From: Moorella mulderi DSM 14980
GTDB taxonomy: Bacteria > Bacillota > DSM-521 > Neomoorellales > Neomoorellaceae
DNA: 64,000 nucleotides
Direction: 5' to 3'
NCBI RefSeq assembly: GCF_001594015.1
Contig: NZ_LTBC01000005.1
Span: 1-64,000 of the forward strand
Part shown: one piece after another, positions 18,976 to 27,964 of the stretch
Numbering within the stretch: position 1 is the stretch's first letter
How the letters are laid out: each line of letters starts with the position of its first letter
Notes under the pieces: model-generated
Databases searched by the model: none
What the model was told of the DNA's origin: nothing
Seen by the model: the letters and a program-made list of their open reading frames with translations, nothing else
Made by a program: the position numbers and the translations under genes

Positions 18976-20638
18976 CCGCATCTCCCTTCAGGGGGGTGAC
19001 CCGGGGTTTAACCTGAACTTTTACCCGGATATTTTTACCGGTAGTATAAAAACCAGAAACCATGTTAAAGGATTGTTCTTCCACTACTTCCAGTTCGGAG
19101 CCGGCCACTTCCGGGGCCAGGCGTACGAGACGCTCTCGTAAAAGCTCCAGGGCGCGGTTACGGGCCCGGTCCAGGTTATAACCGGCGGGGATCTTTTCCC
19201 GGATGCCCTCTTCGGGAACAGTTAGCAATCCCTGTTCGGTATCGGCCAGGAGGGTTAATTCCGTAGTGGGCTGGCTTAAAGCTGCCCCGATGGCATTGGC
19301 CACCCCGGCCAGGTTGGGGACGGTGACCGGGAGGCCGAAAGCAGCTTCCAGCTCGTCCGCCAGTACGGGCGCCGGGGCACCAATGACAATCACCTGGACG
19401 GGGTGCAATTGTTTACCTGCCAGCACTTCGCGGACGGTGTAGACCGGCCGGCTGTTGATTTTATCCAGCAGGGCACGACTTTGCCGGGCAATTTCCCCCA
19501 CCATTTGTTGCAAAGTCGCTGCGGCCATATTCAGTGTACTAAGTCCCAGTTTATCGCCCAATTCGGCTATGCCCTGGCGGGCGGCGGCCTTATCCCCCAG
19601 GTCCAGGCGGCCCAGGGTAATGAGGGCATCGGTAGGGGTGGCGGCCGGGCCGCCCAGGGCCCGGGCCGGCCCCTGGCGGTCGGGGCCAATGGTTAAACGG
19701 CCTTCCTTAACCCGCAGGCAGCTGTCGCCACCCAGGCCCAGGGAGTAGCTGAACAGCGCCCGCACCAGGGTAGGGTAGCCACCCAGATTGATGCCCTGGG
19801 GTTCATAGAGGGGCACACCGCCGGCCAGGAAGGCAATATCAGTGGTTGTCCCGCCTATATCCAGGATGATAGCATCTTGCGAAGTAGGCACCAGGGCCAG
19901 GGCGCCCATGATGCTGGCCGCAGGGCCGGAAAGGATGGTCTCTACGGGTAAGGACAGGGAGGCCTCCAGGGACAGGGTGCCACCATCGGCCTTTAAAATA
20001 TCGGGAGCAAAGGGTAATTTCTTTTTGGCAGTAAAAGTTTTAATGGCGGCCGCAAAGGAACTATAGGTAGCAGCGACGGCGCTATTCAAATAGGCGGTAA
20101 AGACCCGGCGGGGGAAGTTTAACCGGCCTGACAGGCGGTGGCCGGTGGTAATAAAGTCGTAGCCAGGGGACAGGGCCTCCTTTATGCCAAGTTCGTGCTC
20201 CGGGTTACGGGTTGAGAACTTGCCGACAATGGCCAGGTGGCGGATGCCGGCCTGCTGCAACTCCCTGTCGGCAGCCTTAATCTCCGCCTCTACCAGGGGG
20301 CTAGCAGGGCGGCCGCGGTGGTCGATGGACCCCGAGAGGATAAAGTTTTTCTGGCCGCAGGCGAGTATAGCGGGATTTAAGCCCGGCCCCGGCTCCAGGA
20401 GTAAACCTACGGGGCTGGTGCGGCCGGTAACGATGGCGTTGGTACAGATGGTTGTGCTTAAATTGAGGCGCTTGATTGAGGAGGGATTGATACCGGCCAG
20501 GATAGCTTCCAGGGCCCGGGTAACGGTGCCGAAGTAGTCTGCCTGGTCGGTATTAGTTTTATAGTGGCGCTGAATGCGGCCCCCAGCAATGAGCACGGCA
20601 TCGGTATGGGTACCACCCATATCCAGACCTACAAACAT
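18965..20638 (-). CDS. Hydantoinase/oxoprolinase-family protein (HyuA-like)
   Basis: A 557-residue ASKHA-fold protein. It starts MFVGLDMGGTHTDAVLIAGG, the phosphate-binding signature of the hydantoinase A N-terminal domain. Further on are DGGTLS and ILDIGGTTTDIAFLAGGVP of the second ATPase half. ATG 20638 follows TGGAGGCGAGG. Relatives hydrolyse cyclic amides with ATP or form subunits of acetone carboxylase; no B subunit is adjacent, so the substrate is not known. It is operonic with the deacetylase-like gene. Confidence 0.85.
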   Translation of the reverse strand: MFVGLDMGGTHTDAVLIAGGRIQRHYKTNTDQADYFGTVTRALEAILAGINPSSIKRLNLSTTICTNAIVTGRTSPVGLLLEPGPGLNPAILACGQKNFILSGSIDHRGRPASPLVEAEIKAADRELQQAGIRHLAIVGKFSTRNPEHELGIKEALSPGYDFITTGHRLSGRLNFPRRVFTAYLNSAVAATYSSFAAAIKTFTAKKKLPFAPDILKADGGTLSLEASLSLPVETILSGPAASIMGALALVPTSQDAIILDIGGTTTDIAFLAGGVPLYEPQGINLGGYPTLVRALFSYSLGLGGDSCLRVKEGRLTIGPDRQGPARALGGPAATPTDALITLGRLDLGDKAAARQGIAELGDKLGLSTLNMAAATLQQMVGEIARQSRALLDKINSRPVYTVREVLAGKQLHPVQVIVIGAPAPVLADELEAAFGLPVTVPNLAGVANAIGAALSQPTTELTLLADTEQGLLTVPEEGIREKIPAGYNLDRARNRALELLRERLVRLAPEVAGSELEVVEEQSFNMVSGFYTTGKNIRVKVQVKPRVTPLKGDADDV

Positions 20639-20837
20639 TTGCCTCGCCTCCAGGTTTATTTTAGACCCTTGGACCTCCGGTTGCAACCATAATTACCGGG
20701 GGATTCAGACATAGTTTGACGCTAAAAAGGGAAAAAGTAAATCTTGCCAGGTACCACCAGGCGGTCTTGAGGTAAGGTTGCCGGCATATGATTGATAGCG
20801 GGCGGGTAACATCCTGCCTGTTAGTGAGGTGAAGAAG

Positions 20838-21725
20838 TTGCCCATCACTGCCCGGCTGACCAATTTCTATAGCAAGGTAACCCTGGAGGGGGAAGAACAG
20901 TTCAGCACCGTTACCATTGAAGCCACTGCCCCGCCTCCTGTAATAATCGACTACCCTGAACCGGGTTCCTGCCGGGTGACCCTCCGGGCCCTCCTGAATA
21001 TGTACCCTGGCCCCCTTTATATCCAGGACGGTATTCTCCGGGAAGTAACGGTTGAACCGGGTGAAGGGCAAGTTACTTTTCACATTACCCTGGATGAAGA
21101 CGTCCGGGCGATGCTGACTGGCGTAGAAGGGATTCCCTACCGGATTGTGTTACGCTTCAGCCGCCGGCCCCTGCAGGAATTTTACCGGGACAGGGTAATT
21201 ATCATTGACCCGGGCCACGGGGGGACCGATGGCGGTTGGCGGGGACCGGTTAATCTCTGGGAGCGCGATATGGCCTGGAAGACTGCCCAGGAACTAGTTC
21301 GGGTCCTGGAGGGGTTTAAAGCCCGGGTGATCTGGACCCGCCAGGCGGAGGAAAACCCCTCCTGGCAGGAACGTTTGCGTAAAGTAACTCCGGATACCTT
21401 TTGCTTTATCAGCGTCCACGAACACGGTGCGGCGGACACAAGCCAGCGGGGGACGGCAGTCCTTTATAATCCTGTAGTGCCGGGTAATGAGGAACTGGCG
21501 GCTAAGGTTTTAGAGAGAATCGTGGCCAGGGTTAACACGCCGGCACGGGGAGTCAAAGCTGACGAGGAACTGGCCCGGCTGGGGGAGATACCCGGCATAA
21601 AGCTGGAACCGGTAGCCATTACCAACTGGGTTGACGAAGGTTTGTTACGTAACCCCTATTTCCACCAAAAGGTAGCCCTGGCTACCGCCGTGGCTATTAA
21701 ACAACATTTCCAGCGGGGGAAATAA
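20838..21725 (+). CDS. N-acetylmuramoyl-L-alanine amidase (amidase_3)
   Basis: About 295 residues. The C-terminal 190 form the zinc amidase fold: IIIDPGHGGTDGG carries the first His, WERDM a Glu, and FISVHEHGAAD the second His region (the usual motif is Ser-Ile-His-Ala-Asn). The expected Glu near the end may be in KLEPVAITNW. The first 110 residues are a beta-rich domain I do not recognise. No signal peptide is visible, odd for a wall hydrolase; it may act in spore formation from the mother cell or use a non-standard route. TTG 20838 follows GAGGTG by six bases. Confidence 0.8.
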   Translation: MPITARLTNFYSKVTLEGEEQFSTVTIEATAPPPVIIDYPEPGSCRVTLRALLNMYPGPLYIQDGILREVTVEPGEGQVTFHITLDEDVRAMLTGVEGIPYRIVLRFSRRPLQEFYRDRVIIIDPGHGGTDGGWRGPVNLWERDMAWKTAQELVRVLEGFKARVIWTRQAEENPSWQERLRKVTPDTFCFISVHEHGAADTSQRGTAVLYNPVVPGNEELAAKVLERIVARVNTPARGVKADEELARLGEIPGIKLEPVAITNWVDEGLLRNPYFHQKVALATAVAIKQHFQRGK

Positions 21726-21729
21726 GCTT

Positions 21730-22392
21730 ATGGCCAGGAAGGATAAAAAAATTTTTTTCTATAAAATACCCATCCGTACCCATATCGTCACTGAAAACGA
21801 TGATATAGTTGACCTGGCCCAAAAATATAGCGCCGGTATTGCCGCGCCCGGCGATGTCATCTGCCTGGCGGAAAGCGTCGTCGCCATTACCCAGGGACGG
21901 GCCATTTTACCGGAAGCGGTGCGTCCCGGGTGGCTGGCCCGTTTTTTAAGCCGTTTTCCCGGTAAAGACGGGAGCCTGGCCACCCCGCCGGCCATGCAGC
22001 TGGCCATCGAAGAAGCAGGCCCGGCGCGCATCCTGGCCGGCTGTGCCGCCGCCGCCCTGGGCCGGTTAATCAAGAAAAAAGGCCTCTTCTACATTGTGGC
22101 CGGGCGCGAGTTGGCCCTGATCGACGATATAGCCGGGACCATGTACCCCTATGAGCGGCATATCGTCATGGGACCTAAAAACCCGGGCCAACTGGTGCAA
22201 GCTATTAAAAAGGCTACCGGGGCAGAAGCCGTGATTGCCGATGTCAATGATAAAAAGTGTGTTGACATCCTGGGCATCACTGATAAAAGTTACCGGCAAG
22301 CAGTAATTGAGGCTTTAAAGGATAACCCCTTTGGCAATGAAGACGAGCAGACGCCCATAGTTATCCTCAAACGCTGGAAAACCAGATTGTAG
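21730..22392 (+). CDS. F420-0:gamma-glutamyl ligase-like protein (CofE family)
   Basis: A 220-residue protein resembling the CofE/FbiB N-terminal family, which adds glutamate to coenzyme F420-0 or to other acids. It has GDVICLAESVVAITQGRAI, AGRELALIDDIAGTMYPYE and EAVIADVNDKKCVDILGI, which hold nucleotide- and metal-binding residues of the family. It lies four bases after the amidase gene. No other F420 gene is visible, so a different glutamylation target is quite possible. Confidence 0.75.
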   Translation: MARKDKKIFFYKIPIRTHIVTENDDIVDLAQKYSAGIAAPGDVICLAESVVAITQGRAILPEAVRPGWLARFLSRFPGKDGSLATPPAMQLAIEEAGPARILAGCAAAALGRLIKKKGLFYIVAGRELALIDDIAGTMYPYERHIVMGPKNPGQLVQAIKKATGAEAVIADVNDKKCVDILGITDKSYRQAVIEALKDNPFGNEDEQTPIVILKRWKTRL

Positions 22393-22403
22393 ATTGTAAT
22401 TGT

Positions 22404-22428
22404 AATCGCCCGGGAGGGCGATTTTTTA
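22404..22428 (+). terminator. Rho-independent terminator after the CofE-like gene
   Basis: AATCGCCC (22404-22411), loop GGGA, GGGCGATT (22416-22423), then a run of T. Strong and well placed. Confidence 0.9.
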
Positions 22429-22429
22429 C

Positions 22430-22459
22430 TTGTCCTGCAGGCGGACAAAACCGTATAAT
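22430..22459 (+). promoter_or_regulatory. Sigma-A-type promoter for the dehydrogenase gene
   Basis: TTGTCC at 22430-22435, an 18-base spacer, and TATAAT at 22454-22459, about 35 bases before the start codon and directly after a terminator. Confidence 0.65.
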
Positions 22460-22494
22460 AATGGGGTAATGATATTTTCTGGAGGTGGCTTTTG

Positions 22495-23502
22495 TTGAAG
22501 CATGTGGTTACCCTGATACCGGGTGATGGTACTGGCCCGGAACTGATTGCTGCGGCCCGGCGGGTCCTGGATGCCAGCGGGGCCGGACTGGAGTGGGAAG
22601 TAATGGCGGCCGGGGAGACGGCCCAGGAGAAGTACGGCAGCGTATTACCGGAGGAAACCCTGGCTTCCATCCGTAAAAACGGCGTGGCCCTCAAAGGGCC
22701 CATAACCACCCCGGTGGGCACCGGTTTCCGCAGCGTTAATGTGGCCTTGCGGAAAGAGCTGGACCTCTATGCCAATATCCGTCCCGCCCGTAACCTGCCC
22801 AATGTACCCTCCCGTTATGAAGGCGTTGACCTGGTCATCTTCCGGGAAAACACCGAGGATCTCTATGCCGGCATAGAACATATGGTAGGGGAAGAAGCGG
22901 CGGAAAGCATTAAAATCATCACCCGCAAAGGTTCAGAGCGGATTGCCCGGGCGGCCTTTGAATATGCTCGCCGGAATGGGCGGAAAAGGGTGACGGCCGG
23001 GCACAAAGCCAATATCATGAAATTCAGCGACGGCCTTTTCTTGCGGACTTTTTATGAAGTGGCTCAAGATTACCCCGATCTAACTGCCGACGACCGCATT
23101 GTGGACAACCTGAGCATGCAGCTGGTCCAGAAACCGGAACAATATGATGTCCTGGTCCTGCCCAACCTCTACGGCGATATCCTCTCCGACCTCTGCGCCG
23201 GCCTGGTAGGCGGCCTGGGGGTGGCGCCGGGGGCGAATATCGGCGACCGGGCGGCTGTTTTTGAACCCATCCATGGCAGTGCGCCCAAATATGCCGGCCA
23301 GAACAAGGTTAACCCCCTGGCAACCATCCTCTCCGGAGTGATGATGCTGGAGCATTTAGGCGAAAAAGAAGCTGCCGGCAGGATTCAAAAGGCCATCCTG
23401 GCTGTCCTGGCCGAAGGAAAATACTTAACCTACGACCTGGGAGGCAATGCCGGTACCAGCGAAATGGCCGACGCCATAGTAAGGCAGCTGGAGAAGGCGT
23501 AG
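22495..23502 (+). CDS. Isocitrate/isopropylmalate dehydrogenase family protein
   Basis: A 335-residue decarboxylating dehydrogenase. PGDGTGPEL opens the fold; [20 protein letters not shown] holds the substrate Ser-x-Asn, [16 protein letters not shown] the substrate loop, [19 protein letters not shown] the metal Asp residues, and [15 protein letters not shown] the nucleotide site. The [12 protein letters not shown] loop favours isocitrate or homoisocitrate over isopropylmalate. No leu or TCA genes are adjacent, so isocitrate with NAD is my best guess. TTG 22495 has GGAGGTGG six or seven bases upstream; TTG 22492 is the alternative. Confidence 0.85.
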   Translation: MKHVVTLIPGDGTGPELIAAARRVLDASGAGLEWEVMAAGETAQEKYGSVLPEETLASIRKNGVALKGPITTPVGTGFRSVNVALRKELDLYANIRPARNLPNVPSRYEGVDLVIFRENTEDLYAGIEHMVGEEAAESIKIITRKGSERIARAAFEYARRNGRKRVTAGHKANIMKFSDGLFLRTFYEVAQDYPDLTADDRIVDNLSMQLVQKPEQYDVLVLPNLYGDILSDLCAGLVGGLGVAPGANIGDRAAVFEPIHGSAPKYAGQNKVNPLATILSGVMMLEHLGEKEAAGRIQKAILAVLAEGKYLTYDLGGNAGTSEMADAIVRQLEKA

Positions 23503-23523
23503 CCACCTGGCGGAGGGGTAAGA

Positions 23524-24204
23524 GTGGCGTTATTTGCCATCGCCGATCTGCACCTGGGTCGCGATATGGCCATGTTTGGGCCGGTATGGGAAAACCACCG
23601 GGAGAAACTCGCCGCCCGCTGGCAGAGGGTGGTGAACCCCGGGGATACAGTTTTAATCCTGGGAGATATCAGCTGGGGCATGCGCCTCGAGGATGCCCTG
23701 CCCGACCTGCAGTTCCTCAAGTCCCTGCCGGGGTCCAAGCGCATCCTGAAGGGGAACCACGACTACTGGTGGCAGACGGAGCGAAAAATGGCGGCGGCCA
23801 TCCTTGATGCGGATCTCTCCCTTTTAAAGCCGGAGATCATTGCTGGAGTGGCCTTCTGCGGCACCCGGGGCTGGCTGGTCCCCCAGCACCCCCTTTATAA
23901 TGAAGAAACGGATGGGAAAGTTTACCGGCGAGAAGTCTTGCGCCTGGAGATGGCCCTGAATGGTGTGCAGAAGTTGCGCCGGGAAGAGCCCCTGGCCGTG
24001 ATGATGCATTTTCCCCCGGCCTGCGGGGGTGAAGCGACCGATTTTATAACGTTAATGCAGAGCTATGGCGTAAGTCACTGTTATTACGGGCACCTCCACG
24101 GCGCCGACCAGGAAAAGGCCCTGGTAGGGAAAGAATGGGGCATTAACTTCCACCTGGTGGCTGCCGATTATGTAAATTTTACCCCGGTCCTGGTATCCTG
24201 TTAA
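23524..24204 (+). CDS. Calcineurin-like metallophosphoesterase
   Basis: A 226-residue phosphoesterase with all family motifs: IADLHLG (metal Asp and His), ILGDISWG (Asp), LKGNHDYWW (Asn-His-Asp), MMHFPP (His) and YGHLHGADQ (His-x-His). The substrate cannot be inferred. GTG 23524 follows GGAGGGG. It lies 21 bases after the dehydrogenase gene and is probably in the same transcript. Confidence 0.88.
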   Translation: MALFAIADLHLGRDMAMFGPVWENHREKLAARWQRVVNPGDTVLILGDISWGMRLEDALPDLQFLKSLPGSKRILKGNHDYWWQTERKMAAAILDADLSLLKPEIIAGVAFCGTRGWLVPQHPLYNEETDGKVYRREVLRLEMALNGVQKLRREEPLAVMMHFPPACGGEATDFITLMQSYGVSHCYYGHLHGADQEKALVGKEWGINFHLVAADYVNFTPVLVSC

Positions 24205-24210
24205 AATGGT

Positions 24211-24237
24211 GACCTGTCCATATTATGTGGACAGGTC
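24211..24237 (+). terminator. Hairpin after the phosphoesterase gene
   Basis: A 10-bp perfect stem, GACCTGTCCA (24211-24220) and TGGACAGGTC (24228-24237). The downstream TTTT is delayed by about six bases, so termination may be partial. Confidence 0.55.
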
Positions 24238-24311
24238 GCTGAGTTTTGGGAACCTTACGGTCCTAAAGGACGTCTATAGATAATGGAAGGTCTCAAGTTT
24301 GGAGGAAAATT

Positions 24312-26510
24312 ATGAGCTACATACGGAAAAGGGTTTTACCAGTCTTTCTGGCTATTTTCCTGGTTGCCTGCTTACTGGCCAATCCCATGCTCTCCCTGGC
24401 AGCCGCTGCCTGGCAGGTAGTACCCGAGGTAGAGAAAATCCCCCTGGCCACAGGAGTACAGTATTCGGCCTACCAGATTACTGCTCCCGGCTATAAGGAG
24501 GCGCTGAAGGTCTTAACTATCGATCCCCGGGACAGGTTTACGGTTATGGAGACAGCCGTATCCCACGGCAACCTGGCCCTTGACCAGGAAAGACCCACGG
24601 CTATGGCCGCCAGGCTGGCCAGGGAAGGCAAGGCCGCAGTAGCGGCAACAAATGGTGATTTCTACAGCACCCGGGTACCTTACTTGCCCATCGGCCTGCA
24701 AATAAGCAACGGCGAGCTGTTAATCAGCCCTCAGGGGTTTCCGGCTTTGGGGTTGACCGGGAACAAAGAAGTCATTATCGGTACTCCTGTCATGGCCGCC
24801 TACCTGACGGTGACCAGGGAAATACCGGGGAAAGGGGGAAGCGTGGCCCGGGTGGTTTACACTTACCCCATCGCCCACGTCAACCGGGAAAGGGGGGCCG
24901 ACATGCTGGTCCTCTATACCCCGGCCTTTGCGGCCCGCACCGGTACCAATGACTACGGCATGGAAATAATTCTAAAAGGTGTTGACCTGCCCGTTAAAGC
25001 AGGCCGTACATATACCGGCACCGTGGCCGCCAGGATTGACGCCAAGGGTAATAACCCCATCCCGCCGGACGGGGTAGTACTCTCCGGCCACGGGAAGGCC
25101 CAGGAGTTTTTAAAACAGCTTCATGCTGGCGACAAGGTTAATTTCACCATCAGATTTACCGATACCCGCTGGCATGATGTTATCCAGGCCGTGGGCGGCC
25201 ATGAGATTATCCTGCAAAACGGGCAGGTCGTCCTGCCCGCGAACAGCACGGACCCCCTGGTGCGGTCCCGCCACCCCCGGACGGCAGTCGGCATCACGAA
25301 GGAAGGTCGCCTCGAGATCGTGGTAGCCGATGGCCGCCAGCCCGGCTACAGTGACGGTATGACCCTTTACGAACTGGCCGCATTTATGCAAGCCAGGGGG
25401 ATAGTCGCGGCCCTGAACCTTGATGGTGGCGGTTCATCAGTGCTGGCGGCCCGTAATGCCGGCGAGTATGAGCTATCGATTTTAAACAAACCCTCCGACG
25501 GGCAGGAAAGGCCGGTTACCAATGGCCTGGTGGTTTTTTCTACTGCCCCCCGGGGTCAACTCAGCCATTTATACCTGGTTCCTGACGTAATCAAGGTGTA
25601 TAAAGGCAGTAAAGTGCAATTCAGCCTCAAGGCCCAGGATAATTATTATAACCCTGCCCAGGTACCTGCCGGTGTGACCTGGAGCGTGGCGGGAAATGTG
25701 GGCCGCTTTATCTCCCCCGGCCTGTTCCAGGCTGATAACCCCGGCCAGGGTGAGATTACCGCCCGGACAGGGATGGTAAAAGCTACCTCGAGGGTTACTG
25801 TCGTCGATAAGGTATACAGGCTGAAAATTACGCCGGCCATTGCCACCCTGCAACCCGGTGCTGTCCAGCAGTTTACAGTAACGGCCTTTGATGCCGAAGG
25901 CAACGAAATCTATGTCGACAGCTCTTTGTACCGGTGGACGGTCAGCGAAGGGCTGGGCCGGTTTGACCCGGAAAAAGGGCAGCTGTCACTGGCCGGGCCG
26001 GCGCGTAATGCCTGGGTCAAGGTCAGGCTGGGTGATCAGGAAGCTGTAGCCGCAATCAACCCCGCCCTGGAGCTGGCTCTAGATGGCCGGCCCTTAGCCG
26101 GGCAGGAGGTAACCCTGGTCGTCCGCCACAACGGTGCGCCGGTAGCTGGAGCGGTAGTCCAGCAAATCCAGCCGGCAGCGACGTTAGGCCAGGTAACGGC
26201 TCGAGCCCTCTATGTAAGGACAGGTCCGGGAACAGGGTATAAAGCCATCACCCTGGTACCGAAAGGTTACCGGCTGGCTATCCTGGCCAGGCTGGAAAAC
26301 GGCTGGCTGCAGGTGCGCCTCCAGGACGGCCGGGAAGGCTATGTAGCGGGGGAGTATGTTATTGTCCAGGAAGGCAGCCGCAACTTAGGCGAGACGGATG
26401 CTGCAGGTAAAATCCGGTTTACGGCCAACGTGGCCGGGAGCTATAGCTTTGCAGCAATGAAAGAAGGTTATTTACCCGCTGGCCTGACCCTGGAGTTTAG
26501 CGAGAAGTAA
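24312..26510 (+). CDS. Secreted phosphodiester glycosidase-family protein with Ig-like and SH3 domains
   Basis: A 732-residue exported protein. A signal peptide spans about 1-33 (hydrophobic core LPVFLAIFLVACLLA). The region about 60-415 is a NAGPA-type phosphodiester glycosidase domain, with NGDFYSTR near the start and the Gly-rich ALNLDGGGSSVLAARN motif at the end. Two Ig-like segments follow (about 415-585), then a bacterial SH3 domain (about 625-690; RALYVRTGPGTGYKAI) set inside a carboxypeptidase-regulatory-like beta domain that resumes at the C-terminus. SH3 domains of this type bind cell wall, so the enzyme probably acts on wall or envelope glycans. TGGAGG precedes the ATG. Confidence 0.88.
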   Translation: MSYIRKRVLPVFLAIFLVACLLANPMLSLAAAAWQVVPEVEKIPLATGVQYSAYQITAPGYKEALKVLTIDPRDRFTVMETAVSHGNLALDQERPTAMAARLAREGKAAVAATNGDFYSTRVPYLPIGLQISNGELLISPQGFPALGLTGNKEVIIGTPVMAAYLTVTREIPGKGGSVARVVYTYPIAHVNRERGADMLVLYTPAFAARTGTNDYGMEIILKGVDLPVKAGRTYTGTVAARIDAKGNNPIPPDGVVLSGHGKAQEFLKQLHAGDKVNFTIRFTDTRWHDVIQAVGGHEIILQNGQVVLPANSTDPLVRSRHPRTAVGITKEGRLEIVVADGRQPGYSDGMTLYELAAFMQARGIVAALNLDGGGSSVLAARNAGEYELSILNKPSDGQERPVTNGLVVFSTAPRGQLSHLYLVPDVIKVYKGSKVQFSLKAQDNYYNPAQVPAGVTWSVAGNVGRFISPGLFQADNPGQGEITARTGMVKATSRVTVVDKVYRLKITPAIATLQPGAVQQFTVTAFDAEGNEIYVDSSLYRWTVSEGLGRFDPEKGQLSLAGPARNAWVKVRLGDQEAVAAINPALELALDGRPLAGQEVTLVVRHNGAPVAGAVVQQIQPAATLGQVTARALYVRTGPGTGYKAITLVPKGYRLAILARLENGWLQVRLQDGREGYVAGEYVIVQEGSRNLGETDAAGKIRFTANVAGSYSFAAMKEGYLPAGLTLEFSEK

Positions 26511-26580
26511 AGTGCTCCAGGTTGACGGACTTCAAGATTAACTCGTACATGAAAGATATGCCTTCAAAGATCAAAGATTG

Positions 26581-26616
26581 CGCCCGGGAAGATTACTCCG
26601 GGCGTCTTTGTTTTTA
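26581..26616 (+). terminator. Terminator after the glycosidase gene
   Basis: Stem CGCCCGG (26581-26587) with CCGGGCG (26598-26604), followed by TCTTTGTTTTT. A good intrinsic terminator. Confidence 0.85.
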
Positions 26617-26707
26617 AAAATATATTTAAATGGCCCCTATATATATGGTATAATATGGTGGTTTTATCAAGAACAGGTTACCAGTTAAAGCAGGGAGGAG
26701 GAACTTT

Positions 26708-27191
26708 TTGCTGCGCATACTCTTTCTTTTCAACGCTGTCCCCGCCCGGGAGCGCCAGGGAGCCTACAGTGATTGTCTCTCCTGGGAGACCGTACGCCAG
26801 ATTTACCGGGCGTTACTGGAAGGCGGCAACGAGGTTTACCCTGTTAATGTCCGCAGCCGTCACCAGCTGGAGATATCCCTTTCCCGCCTGCCGGCTCCCC
26901 ACTTGGCCTTTGTCCTGGCCGAAGGTTTTCTGGACGAGCCCCATACCCTGTATGATGGTAGTGGTGCTGCCGCCGTCCGGTTTTTACTGCAACAGTACGG
27001 CCTCCCTGACGACCATGGCCATGGCTTCCGGTTTAAGATACAGCCAGTTTGTTAATTTCATCCTCTACCAGTCGCTGCTGGAATATGGCCTGGTACCCGG
27101 CGATAAATTGCAGGACCTGGTAGTTCCGGCCCTGGGTTTGTTGCACCCTTACCGCCGGGAAACACGGCCCCTGCAGCTATTTTCGGCTTAG
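26708..27191 (+). pseudogene. D-Ala-D-Ala-ligase-like protein fragment, frameshifted and deleted
   Basis: TTG 26708 with GGGAGGAGGAAC upstream starts a frame reading LRILFLFNAVPARERQGAYS and, near residues 65-100, AFVLAEGFLDEPHTLYDGSG, which resembles the N-terminal domain of Ddl-type ATP-grasp ligases. That frame stops at 27055. Just before it, the zero frame reads LRYSQFVNFILYQSLLEYG and stays open to 27191. The catalytic ATP-grasp domain (about 200 residues) is missing, so the gene looks both frameshifted and internally deleted. A TATAAT at 26649-26654 may be its old promoter. Alternative: a small intact protein of unknown role. Confidence 0.5.
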
Positions 27192-27223
27192 ACTACAGGA
27201 CCTTCTTTGGGGGGCCTTTGCTA

Positions 27224-27964
27224 TTACCACTTACCTTTTGTGGGCAAAAAGCGCCGGTAGACCGCTTCATTGACAGCCAGCTCCAAAGTATCGTCCAGAG
27301 GTGGCAGTTCTACTTCGCCATAACGGCGCTGCAGGGCCAGCCGGAGGAGGTAATCGGCCAGGTGCGGGTTTTTACTCAATAAAGGGCCGTGGAGGTAGGT
27401 GCCGATGGCGTTCCGGTAGCGGGCACCTTCCGTCTGGTCGGTGCCGTTGTTGCCATCGCCATAAATTACCCGGCCCAGGGGCCGGGCTCCCTTCAGGAAA
27501 GTGCGGCCGCCGTGGTTTTCAAAGCCAATCACCGGCCGGTCCGTACCTAACTCCTCCACCTGGATGGCAATATTACCCTTCAAGCGCTTGTTCCCGGCTT
27601 CGGTATAGACAGCAAAAAGGCCTACGCCGGGTAATGTTTCCCCTGTACTGGTGCGGTAATACTCGCCGAGGAGCTGGTAGCCGCCGCAGATGGCCAGCAG
27701 GGCGGCGCCTGCTTCTACCGCCTCTTTGAGCCAGGGACCTTTAGCAACTAAATCGGCACTGGCCACCCCCTGCTCCTGGTCGGGGCCGCCACCGAGGAAG
27801 AAAAGGTCATAGGCCTTCGGGTCCAGCTTATCCCCCAGGGAGATCGGGGTCACTTCCACTTCAATACCCCGCCACTCGGCCCGGCGGCGAAGGATTAAGA
27901 CATTACCCCGGTCGCCGTAGAGATTAAGGAGTTCCGGATAGAGATGGCAGAGGCGTAACTTCAC
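27224..27964 (-). CDS. gatD: Lipid II isoglutaminyl synthase, glutaminase subunit GatD
   Basis: A 246-residue class-I glutamine amidotransferase that supplies ammonia to MurT for amidation of D-Glu in lipid II. Nucleophilic Cys is in LLAICGGYQLLGEYY and catalytic His in GTYLHGPLLSKNP. The N-terminus LCHLYPELLNLYGDRGNV is typical of GatD. GTG 27964 has GGGGGG six bases upstream and overlaps the murT end by 41 bases, implying coupled translation of the two subunits. Confidence 0.93.
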   Translation of the reverse strand: MKLRLCHLYPELLNLYGDRGNVLILRRRAEWRGIEVEVTPISLGDKLDPKAYDLFFLGGGPDQEQGVASADLVAKGPWLKEAVEAGAALLAICGGYQLLGEYYRTSTGETLPGVGLFAVYTEAGNKRLKGNIAIQVEELGTDRPVIGFENHGGRTFLKGARPLGRVIYGDGNNGTDQTEGARYRNAIGTYLHGPLLSKNPHLADYLLRLALQRRYGEVELPPLDDTLELAVNEAVYRRFLPTKGKW

